The position numbers and the translations under genes were made by a program. 12,600 nucleotides of DNA from Verrucomicrobiota bacterium (GTDB lineage Bacteria; Verrucomicrobiota; Verrucomicrobiia; Verrucomicrobiales; Verrucomicrobiaceae), in the NCBI GenBank assembly GCA_021413535.1, contig JAIOQF010000227.1:1-12600 (forward strand). Reading direction: 5' to 3'. Of the stretch, positions 1 through 7,403 are shown piece after piece (the first letter of the stretch is position 1; each line of letters opens with the position of its first letter). Under the pieces are notes generated by a model. It was not told the origin of the DNA. It saw only the letters and a list, made by a program, of their open reading frames with translations, and did not search any database.

Positions 1-2070
1 GGCCGTGTCCTCGATGGCCGCGACTAGATCGAGATAATCTTCCGTCTTGGCAACCGGCGGCAGGAAAATGTGGAGCCGGCCGTTGCGCGGCTCGAAACAG
101 AGCGCGGTGCGGATGATCCAAGATGCAGATTCACCAGGTGCCGGGCGACGCTGATCGGAAGCAACCGGGGATTTTGCTGATGCGGGCTTTGATTCACCGA
201 TCTGTTCCGCCACCGAATGCAAAAATTTTTGACGGCTTTCTTTCCGGCCTGACAACGGCGAACTCTGGGCCAGTGGATCCTCTGGATGAATCCACGGATA
301 ATCCGTATTAGAAACCCAAGGCAGCGAATCCAGCGGCAGGCGATAACCCATCGGCGATTCACCAGGTGTGAGATAAAGCCTGTCTTCGCGCAGATGCCAC
401 GGACCGCTCTGCCAGTTTCGTTTGTCACCCTTCTCCTCGCGTTTCAAAGGCAGCACATAACCAGCCACCTCACCCAATCCATCTTGAAAAATGCGCCCCA
501 GTTTTTCCCGCTCCTCTTTGTTCTTCAGATTGGATTTCAGAGGATCGACGTTCGCAGGCAGGCGGCGTTCCTTCCAAAGATAGTAGTAAACATCCTCGTA
601 ACCCGGAATAAGCCACCGGTCTTCGACTCCGAGCGCGGCGGAAAGCACCAGCGCAAAACGTCGCGCGTCCTCGCTGCCGTGACCATAGTCTCGCGTCTCG
701 TCGGCTATAAGTGCATCGTTCAGCCAGACAGGAATACCATCGCGTCGCCAGTGACAGCCCAGTGCCCAGCGCGGCAGTGGTTCACCGGGATACCATTTGC
801 CCTGGCCATAAAGCAGCAAACCGCCCGGAGCGAATTTCCGCCGCAAGCGTTTGATCAACGTTCCCGCCAGTCCGCGTTTCTTCGGCCCCATGGCTGTGAA
901 GTTCCATTCCTCGCCATCCATGTCGTCGATGGAAACGAAGGTCGGCTCACCACCCATCGTCAGCCGCACATCGCCGTCTTCCAATTCCTCATCAACTTTT
1001 CGCCCCAGCGCTTCGATCTCATTCCACTGTTCATCGGAATAGGGCTTGGTCACGCGCGGCGATTCAAAGATGCGCGAAACCGTCATCGAATGTTCAAACT
1101 CCACTTCGCATTTTTCCACGCCACCGGAAACGGGCGCTGCACTCTGCGGATCAGGTGTCGCCGCGAGAGGCAGATGTCCTTCACCCGCGAGCAGGCCCGA
1201 AGTAGGATCGAATCCAATCCAGCCCGCGCCCGGCAGATACACTTCGCACCAGGCGTGCAGATCGGTAAAGTCACGATCTGATCCTGCTGGCCCATCGAGC
1301 GCGATTACATCCGGCTTGAGTTGAATCAAGTAGCCGCTGACAAAGCGCGCCGCCAGACCGAGGTGCCGCAAAACCTGGCAGAGCAACCACGCAGAATCAC
1401 GACAGGAACCGCTGCCAGTCTCCAGAGTTTCCTCCGGCGTTTGCACGCCCGGCTCCAAACGAATGAGATAGCCTACATCGGCGCAGACCTGTTGATTGAG
1501 ATCAACCAGAAGATCAATCGTGCGCAGCTTTCCGTTCGCCGCCGATTCAGTCGGCAACTGTCCCGCCTCCGGCATCACGCCATGACGATGGACATCGATG
1601 TCGACCTCGGCATGCGGCACTTCGTGATGCGGAGCCCCGTTCCCGTTGCGGCGTTGCAATCGTGCGCGCACCCCGCGGAGATACTCGCCGAATTTCGGCG
1701 TCAATGGCAGCTTTCGTTGGAAGGGTTCCAGCTCATGCACCAGCACCGGATCGTAACGAAACGGAAAATGTTCCGCCTGCGGTTCAATGAAAAAATCGAA
1801 GGGATTAAACACCGACATCTCCGCCACCAGATCCACTTCCACCCGAAGTTCCCGCGTCGGATCGGGAAAGACGATGCGCGCCAGATAGTTCGACTGCGGA
1901 TCCTGCTGCCAGTTAATGAAATGCTTGTCCGGCGTGATGCGCAGCGAGTAGCTCAAGATCCGAGACCGACAATGCGGCGCAGGTCGCAAACGCACCACAT
2001 GAGGCGAGAGCGAGACTGGGCGGTCATACCGATAAGTGGTGACATGACGAAGAGCGACGTGAATGGACAT
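1..2070 (-). CDS. Transglutaminase-like / DUF2126 protein (putative amidoligase), C-terminus cut by window edge
   Basis: Reading the minus strand from the ATG at 2070-2068 gives 690 residues with no stop as far as base 1. Residues 1-90 match the bacterial transglutaminase N-terminal beta domain (start MSIHVALRHVTTYRYDRPV). The transglutaminase core follows, with a complete Cys-His-Asp triad: C223 in GSGSCRDSAW, H272 in DLHAWCEVY and D288 in GWIGFDPT. From about residue 368 the sequence is typical DUF2126, with LTMGGEPTFVSIDDMDG (T371-M-G-G-E-P376) and YGQGKWYPGEPLPRWAL. Proteins of this architecture are usually about 1100 residues, so roughly 400 are probably missing. Pfam describes DUF2126 as a putative amidoligase; the substrate is unknown, and a role in peptide or protein amide-bond chemistry is inference. 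No signal peptide is visible, so it is probably cytoplasmic. There is no clear Shine-Dalgarno. An in-frame TTG at 2082-2080, just after a stop, is a less likely start. It lies 57 bp downstream of the flavoprotein gene on the same strand. Confidence 0.93.
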   Translation of the reverse strand, partial: MSIHVALRHVTTYRYDRPVSLSPHVVRLRPAPHCRSRILSYSLRITPDKHFINWQQDPQSNYLARIVFPDPTRELRVEVDLVAEMSVFNPFDFFIEPQAEHFPFRYDPVLVHELEPFQRKLPLTPKFGEYLRGVRARLQRRNGNGAPHHEVPHAEVDIDVHRHGVMPEAGQLPTESAANGKLRTIDLLVDLNQQVCADVGYLIRLEPGVQTPEETLETGSGSCRDSAWLLCQVLRHLGLAARFVSGYLIQLKPDVIALDGPAGSDRDFTDLHAWCEVYLPGAGWIGFDPTSGLLAGEGHLPLAATPDPQSAAPVSGGVEKCEVEFEHSMTVSRIFESPRVTKPYSDEQWNEIEALGRKVDEELEDGDVRLTMGGEPTFVSIDDMDGEEWNFTAMGPKKRGLAGTLIKRLRRKFAPGGLLLYGQGKWYPGEPLPRWALGCHWRRDGIPVWLNDALIADETRDYGHGSEDARRFALVLSAALGVEDRWLIPGYEDVYYYLWKERRLPANVDPLKSNLKNKEEREKLGRIFQDGLGEVAGYVLPLKREEKGDKRNWQSGPWHLREDRLYLTPGESPMGYRLPLDSLPWVSNTDYPWIHPEDPLAQSSPLSGRKESRQKFLHSVAEQIGESKPASAKSPVASDQRRPAPGESASWIIRTALCFEPRNGRLHIFLPPVAKTEDYLDLVAAIEDTA

Positions 2071-2090
2071 GAGGGTGCGCAATCAAATAA

Positions 2091-2117
2091 AGCATACGCC
2101 GTGCCACTTCTGCTCAA
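2091..2117 (-). promoter_or_regulatory. Weak candidate promoter for the DUF2126 gene
   Basis: In the 57 bp gap between the two minus-strand genes, the minus strand carries TTGAGC (2117-2112) and TATGCT (2096-2091), each matching four of six sigma70 consensus bases. The spacer is only 15 bp, shorter than the preferred 17. This would allow separate transcription of the DUF2126 gene, but a match this weak could be chance, and read-through from the flavoprotein gene is equally plausible. Confidence 0.18.
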
Positions 2118-2127
2118 GTCATGCCAT

Positions 2128-3744
2128 TCACTCAAGCCGCGCCACCATGCGCTCTGCCACTCGAAGCCCGTCCGCCGCTGCGGAAATGATGCCACCGGCA
2201 TAGCCAGCGCCTTCACCTGAAGGAAAGAAATTTTTCACACCGATGCACTCGAACGTTAAGTCGTCTCGCGGGATTCGCACGGGTGATGAACTTCGGGTTT
2301 CCACCGCGGTCAAAACGGCGTCATCCAGCAGAAAGCCCGGCAGCTTGCCGTCAATCACGCGCGCAGTTTCACGCAGGGTCTGATAGACAAATTCTGGCAG
2401 CACTTCGCGCAGATCAGTCCAGACGACGCCCGGCTCGTAAGATGGCGGCACTTTGCCGGAACCGGCACTAGGTTTCCCGCGCATGAAATCACCCAGCAAT
2501 TGCGCAGGCGCATGATAATTCCCTCCGCCGATCTCAAAAGCTTTACGCTCCAAGGCGCGTTGAAATTCAATGCCACGCAAAACGCTTTCGCCCGTGATAT
2601 CTTCTGGCCGCAGCTCGACCATGAAGCCAGCGTTGGCATTGGACTCAGCGCGCGCGTAGCTGCTCATGCCGTTGGTCACGACCGTGCCCGGCTCAGAAGA
2701 CGAAGCCACGACCAAACCGCCGGGACACATGCAAAATGAATAAGCCACGCGTCCCTTGGTATCGCGCGCGACAAATTTATAGGGCGCAGCACCGAGTTTC
2801 GCATGGCCGGCGAACCTGCCGTATTGCTGTCGGTCAATGAGAGACTGCGGGTGTTCGATGCGCACGCCGATGGAAAATGGCTTCGCTTCAAACGGAACGC
2901 CGCGCCGATGCAGTGCCTCGAAAGTGTCCCGCGAACTGTGGCCGATGGCAAAAACTATTCGATCTGCTTCCAACGTCTCACCCTGATCGGTGATGACCGC
3001 ACGCATCGCGCCATCTTCGATCACGACATCAGCCACGCGCGTCTCGAAGCGCACCTCCCCTCCCAGCGCGATGATCTCTTCGCGAATGGTGCGAACCACT
3101 TTGATGAGGCGGTCGGTGCCAATGTGCGGACGATTATTGATAAGAACGTCCTCGGGCGCGCCCGCCTTCACGAGTTCGCGCAGAATCCACGGGATGCGAT
3201 GTTCCCGATCGCGAATCTGCGTGTAAAGTTTGCCGTCGGAAAACGTGCCCGCTCCGCCTTCGCCGAACTGCACGTTCGACTCGGGATTAAACTCCAGACC
3301 GCGTCGCCAGAAGCCAGTGACATCACGGGCCCGGGGGCCAGCCTGCTTGCCGCGCTCCAGCAACAACGGCTTGAACCCGTGACGCGCCAGCAGCAGTCCG
3401 CAGAATAAACCGCAGGGCCCGGTGCCGACGATGATGACGCGGGGATTCGCAGCATGCTGCGGAATAACGAAACCTTTGTCGTCACACCGATAAGTTTCAT
3501 CCGGCGCGATCTCGACATGTCCCGGCCTCCCTGAACGCTGCAATACTTCCGCTTCGCCAGAGACTTCAATGAGCAGCGTATAGCAAAACAAAACACCCTT
3601 GCGCATGCGCGCATCCACGGCGCGCTGTTTCACGCGCATCGACTGAATGGCCGTAACGGGCACCGCCAGCGCCTCCGCAGCGGCGGCGCGCAGTTGATCA
3701 TCGGCGTGATCCACCGGGATAAGCAGCTGGCTGACTTGCAACAT
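2128..3744 (-). CDS. FAD-dependent dehydrogenase-like flavoprotein (COG2509-type)
   Basis: This complete 538-residue protein matches the usual length of the family often annotated 'NAD(FAD)-utilizing dehydrogenase' or 'FAD-dependent protein'. Residues 1-100 form the family's small N-terminal domain, including RVKQRAVDARMRKG and a strand ending FCYTLLIEV. The Rossmann FAD-binding site is VIIVGTGPCG with G107-x-G109-x-x-G112, and E130 at the end of the second strand (LLLERG) should bind the ribose. Other family hallmarks are FGEGGAGTFSDGKLYT (160-175), SFCMCPGG (336-343) and the C-terminal flavin-contacting FFPSGEGAGYAGG (506-518). The physiological substrate is not known to me. No signal peptide or membrane segment is visible, so it is probably cytoplasmic. 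The ATG at 3744-3742 is supported by a Shine-Dalgarno immediately upstream. It is the first gene of a likely two-gene minus-strand unit and is divergent from secA. Confidence 0.93.
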   Translation of the reverse strand: MLQVSQLLIPVDHADDQLRAAAAEALAVPVTAIQSMRVKQRAVDARMRKGVLFCYTLLIEVSGEAEVLQRSGRPGHVEIAPDETYRCDDKGFVIPQHAANPRVIIVGTGPCGLFCGLLLARHGFKPLLLERGKQAGPRARDVTGFWRRGLEFNPESNVQFGEGGAGTFSDGKLYTQIRDREHRIPWILRELVKAGAPEDVLINNRPHIGTDRLIKVVRTIREEIIALGGEVRFETRVADVVIEDGAMRAVITDQGETLEADRIVFAIGHSSRDTFEALHRRGVPFEAKPFSIGVRIEHPQSLIDRQQYGRFAGHAKLGAAPYKFVARDTKGRVAYSFCMCPGGLVVASSSEPGTVVTNGMSSYARAESNANAGFMVELRPEDITGESVLRGIEFQRALERKAFEIGGGNYHAPAQLLGDFMRGKPSAGSGKVPPSYEPGVVWTDLREVLPEFVYQTLRETARVIDGKLPGFLLDDAVLTAVETRSSSPVRIPRDDLTFECIGVKNFFPSGEGAGYAGGIISAAADGLRVAERMVARLE

Positions 3745-3857
3745 CGCGCCTTCCTATCACGGAGCTCGGGATTGTGCGAGCCAATCCCGCAGACGTTCCT
3801 TGCACGAGGGCAATTTTCAGCCATGCTACGCCTCCCCGCCCAACACCCCCCTGAATC
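3745..3857. promoter_or_regulatory. Divergent intergenic region between flavoprotein gene and secA
   Basis: These 113 bp separate two divergent start codons and should hold promoters for both. For secA the best candidate I see is TTGCAC (3800-3805) with CATGCT (3822-3827) at 16 bp spacing. The -35 is fair and the -10 poor. No purine-rich Shine-Dalgarno precedes the secA ATG; the bases just upstream are C-rich. I found no operator-like palindrome. The region assignment follows from gene orientation and is safe, but the individual boxes are weak. Confidence 0.4.
3749..3755 (-). promoter_or_regulatory. Ribosome binding site of the flavoprotein gene
   Basis: The minus strand reads AGGAAGG, then CGCG, then the ATG at 3744. 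The AGGA core sits 7 bases from the start codon, which is good spacing and fixes the start. It is the only clear Shine-Dalgarno found ahead of a gene start in this window. Confidence 0.7.
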
Positions 3858-6800
3858 ATGCTTAATTGGATCCTGCGAAAAATCATCGGCACTAAAAACC
3901 AACGTCAGATCAAAAAACTCTGGCCCATCGTGCATGAGATCAACCGGATCGAGCAGCAGCTTCAAAGTGAACCCGACGAAGCGCTGTCCGCACGCACCGC
4001 AAAATGGCAGGACCAATTCCAAGCTTTTCATCCGCCATTGTTTCTCGCTGGCGTCGCCTTGCGCATTGCTGATGAACCCCAGGTCGACGATTGCCTCACA
4101 GCGATTGCAGAGAAGTTTAATCGGTTGCAGGAACATTTCCCAAGCCTCGACCAGCAACTGGTTTCGGCAGCCGCCTGGAAGAACGAATCGCTCGACGCCA
4201 AAAAAGAGCGCATCTTGAAAGCACGCGAAGCCTATGATGCGGTGCTCCCGCATTTCAGCCGCACCGAGCAGGACATGCTCAACAAAATTCTGCCTGAGGC
4301 CTACGCCGTGGTGAAAAATGCCGCGCGCCGCCTCTGCGGACGCGAGATCACCGTGTGCGACCAGCCGCTGACATGGGAAATGGTGCATTTCGATGTCCAG
4401 CTCATCGGCGGCATGGCTTTGCACAAAGGCATGATTTCTGAAATGGCAACAGGCGAAGGCAAAACGCTGGTGGGCACATTGCCAGTCTATCTTAATGCAC
4501 TTACCGGTCGCGGCGTCCACTTGATCACCGTCAATGACTACCTCGCGCGTCGTGACTCGGAATGGATGGGCACGCTCTACAAGTTCCTCGGCCTGACGGT
4601 CGGTTGCATCCAGAATGATCAGGACTCCGAACTGCGCCGCCAGCAATATCTTGCGGACATCACCTACGGCACCAACAGCGAATTCGGCTTCGACTACCTG
4701 CGTGACAACGGCATGGCCCGCGACAAATCCCATCAGGTGCAGCGCGGACATTATTTCGCGCTGATTGATGAAGTGGACTCCGTGCTCATCGACGAGGCGC
4801 GCACGCCGCTGATCATCAGCGGCCCCGTCACCACCAGCACCCACCAATTTGATCGTTACAAGCCGCTCGTCGAACAACTCGTAAAACGCCAGAACGCCCT
4901 GAGCAACCGGCTGGCGGGCGAAGCCAACGAGCACTTTGAGAAAGGTGAAATCGACCTCGCAGGCCGGAAGTTTTTTGAAGTGCGCCTCGCCCAGCCAAAG
5001 AACCGGGCCCTGCTCCGCGCCATGGAAGACACGGACAAGCGCAAGGCGATGGAAAAAAGCGAGCTGGGTTTCTACCAGGACACGCAGAAGACCGCGCTCT
5101 TCGAGATGAAGGAAGAGCTCTATTACACGATTGATGAAAAAACCCACGACGCCGATCTCAGCGAGATGGGCCGCAACTTCCTCAACCCTGATGATCCCGA
5201 TGCCTTCGTGCTGCCGGACATCGCGACGGCTTATGGTGAAATCGACGCCGACACTTCGTTGACCGATGCGCAGAAGCAGCAGAAGCGCGAGGAGACTCAG
5301 CAGAAGCTCGACAGCCAGGGCCAGCGCATCCACAACATCAACCAACTGCTGCGAGCCTACTGTCTCTATGAAAAAGATGTCGAATATGTTATAAAGGAAA
5401 ACAAGATCATCATCGTCGATGAAAACACGGGCCGCGAAATGCCCGGGCGCCGCTGGAGCGATGGCCTGCATCAGGCGGTCGAAGCCAAGGAAGGTGTCCA
5501 CATTGATCACGAAACGCAAACGCTGGCGACGATTACGATTCAGAATTACTTCCGACTTTATCAGAAGCTCGGCGGCATGACCGGCACGGCGGAGACCGAT
5601 GCTGCGGAGTTTCATGACATCTACCGGCTGGACGTTCTCAGCATCCCGACGAACCGCCCTGTCCTGCGCAAAGACAACAACGACAGCATTTACAAGACGC
5701 GTCGCGAGAAATACAACGCGGTGCTCAAGCTCATCGCTGAGTTGCATGCCAAGGGCCAGCCCATCCTGATCGGCACCGCCAGTGTCGACTCCTCGGAAAC
5801 TCTGGCGCGCCTGCTCAAGCTCCAGAAAATTCCGCATTCGGTTTTGAATGCCAAGTATCACCGTCAAGAGGCGGAGATCGTCGCCCGGGCCGGCCAGCGC
5901 GGCGCGGTCACTGTGTCAACCAACATGGCTGGACGCGGCACGGACATCAAACTCGGCGCGGGTGTGGCGGAACTCGGTGGTTTGTTTGTTCTCGGCACCG
6001 AGCGCCATGAAGGTCGCCGCGTCGACCGTCAGCTTCGTGGTCGCTGCGCCCGCCAGGGCGATCCCGGCGAAAGCAAGTTCTTCATTTCGTTTGAAGATGA
6101 CCTCATGCGCAATTTCGGTGCCGCTGACCGCATGACCAAGATCATGGAACGCTTCGGCATGGAGGAAGGCCAGGAGCTGGAGCATCCTTGGCTGAACCGC
6201 TCCGTTGAAACTGCGCAGAAACGCGTAGAGCAGCGCAACTACATGATCCGCAAACGGGTGCTGGAATATGATGATGTGATGAACCAGCAGCGCGAAGTGG
6301 TTTACAACTTCCGCAATGAAGTGCTGGATAGTCCAGACCCGCGTCTGCTGCTCGATGAAATTGTCGAACGGACGATACCCGTCCGGGTCGAGGAGTTTGT
6401 TCCCCGGGAACCGACCAATGATGATCCAGCCAACTATCCGGCGTTGCTCAACTGGATGAACGCCACCTTCCCGCTCGGCTTGAGCGCAAAAGATGCCGCG
6501 CTGGAAACACGCGATTTCGATGGCAACTGCCAATTTATCATTGAGCGCATCAAGCGCGCTTATGACCTGAAGACCCAGGGCGTGCTGCCGCAGATGCTGC
6601 AGGAAATCGAGCGCGTCATCATGCTGGAGGCCATCGAAGAACTCAGGCAGAATCATCTCTATGCGATGGATGCATTGCGCGAAGGCGTCAGCCTGCGCAG
6701 CTACGGACAGAAAGATCCGCTGATCGAATACAAGCAGGAGGCCTACATCATATTCAATGAACTGATGCAAAACATCAGCAACAAAGCCCTGGGAAATCTC

Positions 6801-7055
6801 TTCAGCAGTCATCAGCGTCTCCAGATGTTCATGGAGCACATCCGCAACACGATGAAGCACGGCCGAACCTTCGGCCATGACTCCCAGCCGCCAGCCCGTC
6901 CGGCGCAGAGCGCTCAAAGTGGTGAAGGCGGCGAAGATGAAGGCCCGAAAATCACCATTCCGCTGAAGCGGGAAGTCCCCAAGGTCGGCCGCAACGAGCC
7001 CTGCCCTTGCGGCAGCGGGAAAAAATACAAAGCCTGTTGCGGACGGGTGGCGTGA
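3858..7055 (+). CDS. secA: Protein translocase ATPase subunit SecA
   Basis: SecA is the ATPase motor that pushes preproteins through SecYEG. This copy has 1065 residues, against 901 in E. coli. The start fits the family (MLNWILRKIIGTKNQRQIKK). Visible motifs are Walker A ATGEGKT (197-203), Walker B LIDEVDSVLIDEARTPL (302-318), the GRRWSDGLHQAVEAKEG segment, the IQNYFRLY...GGMTGTAETD region, TNMAGRGTDI (688-697) and RQLRGRCARQGDPG (724-737). The C-terminal SEC-C zinc motif is CxC-x8-CC (C1049, C1051, C1060, C1061), after an acidic, low-complexity linker. Most of the extra length lies between ISGP (320-323) and RAYCLYEKD (499-507), in the preprotein cross-linking domain. That stretch is about 175 residues, roughly 90 more than in E. 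coli. Comparable insertions are known in SecA of Bacteroidetes and relatives. The reading frame is intact. No secB or secYEG gene is nearby. Confidence 0.98.
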   Translation: MLNWILRKIIGTKNQRQIKKLWPIVHEINRIEQQLQSEPDEALSARTAKWQDQFQAFHPPLFLAGVALRIADEPQVDDCLTAIAEKFNRLQEHFPSLDQQLVSAAAWKNESLDAKKERILKAREAYDAVLPHFSRTEQDMLNKILPEAYAVVKNAARRLCGREITVCDQPLTWEMVHFDVQLIGGMALHKGMISEMATGEGKTLVGTLPVYLNALTGRGVHLITVNDYLARRDSEWMGTLYKFLGLTVGCIQNDQDSELRRQQYLADITYGTNSEFGFDYLRDNGMARDKSHQVQRGHYFALIDEVDSVLIDEARTPLIISGPVTTSTHQFDRYKPLVEQLVKRQNALSNRLAGEANEHFEKGEIDLAGRKFFEVRLAQPKNRALLRAMEDTDKRKAMEKSELGFYQDTQKTALFEMKEELYYTIDEKTHDADLSEMGRNFLNPDDPDAFVLPDIATAYGEIDADTSLTDAQKQQKREETQQKLDSQGQRIHNINQLLRAYCLYEKDVEYVIKENKIIIVDENTGREMPGRRWSDGLHQAVEAKEGVHIDHETQTLATITIQNYFRLYQKLGGMTGTAETDAAEFHDIYRLDVLSIPTNRPVLRKDNNDSIYKTRREKYNAVLKLIAELHAKGQPILIGTASVDSSETLARLLKLQKIPHSVLNAKYHRQEAEIVARAGQRGAVTVSTNMAGRGTDIKLGAGVAELGGLFVLGTERHEGRRVDRQLRGRCARQGDPGESKFFISFEDDLMRNFGAADRMTKIMERFGMEEGQELEHPWLNRSVETAQKRVEQRNYMIRKRVLEYDDVMNQQREVVYNFRNEVLDSPDPRLLLDEIVERTIPVRVEEFVPREPTNDDPANYPALLNWMNATFPLGLSAKDAALETRDFDGNCQFIIERIKRAYDLKTQGVLPQMLQEIERVIMLEAIEELRQNHLYAMDALREGVSLRSYGQKDPLIEYKQEAYIIFNELMQNISNKALGNLFSSHQRLQMFMEHIRNTMKHGRTFGHDSQPPARPAQSAQSGEGGEDEGPKITIPLKREVPKVGRNEPCPCGSGKKYKACCGRVA

Positions 7056-7403
7056 TGATGATTGCCGTTGTTCCCGAGCGCACCCGTAACAATGTCAAAC
7101 CTGGTGCGCTGGAGCGACGCGATGAATCGTGCCTTCTGCGCTCACATGAATCATTCCAAGACCTAGACTGTTCGCTCCGGGCTTTGAATAAAATATATCT
7201 TGCCGCTTAGAAAGGGTTGGAGCCACGTAGTATCGTTGCTTCCGGCCTTGTCACCTACCGACGCTTCTTTGTCGCCATCTATTTCACCGAGAGGAGGCGC
7301 TCGACACTCTATATTGACGCCAGCCTCGACGTGATGAAACTGCTTAAGCACATGCTGAAATCACCATGTGTCCATTTATTCCGCTCGTTTCATTTATACT
7401 TCC
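7056..7403. other. Non-coding gap and probable leader between secA and the cytochrome gene
   Basis: I find no supportable gene in these 348 bp. Short frames here lack homology I recognise and overlap the flanking genes. An AT-rich patch around 7185-7200 contains TAAAAT (7189-7194), a five-of-six match to a -10 box, but no good -35 lies 16-18 bp upstream. A TTGACG at 7314-7319 likewise has no convincing -10 partner. If transcription began near 7200, the downstream gene would have a leader of about 200 nt. I see no recognisable riboswitch. Confidence 0.5.
7077..7110 (+). terminator. Weak stem-loop downstream of secA
   Basis: AGCGCACC (7077-7084) and GGTGCGCT (7103-7110) are perfect 8-base inverted repeats with an 18-base loop, starting 22 bp after the secA stop. 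No T-tract follows, so it is not a classical Rho-independent terminator. It could be a 3' end-stabilising hairpin or chance. Confidence 0.25.

Noticed and set aside
286..2220. Plus-strand frames of 331 and 299 codons (286-1281 and 1321-2220)
   Set aside because: They lie codon-for-codon opposite the DUF2126/transglutaminase gene and stay open for the same reason. The minus strand carries clear family motifs; these do not.
3630..6917. Very long antisense frames of 745 and 333 codons opposite secA (3630-5867 and 5916-6917, minus strand, same frame)
   Set aside because: Their codons are exact reverse complements of the secA codons, so an antisense stop needs a sense TTA, CTA or TCA. These are rare in this GC-rich gene. 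The break between the two frames is the TCA codon for S687. The translations match no family, whereas secA is unmistakable.
7368..7403. Extended start of the cytochrome gene at 7368
   Set aside because: That codon is GTG, there is no ribosome binding site, and the 12 extra residues are only an unneeded prefix to a complete signal peptide that begins at the ATG at 7404.
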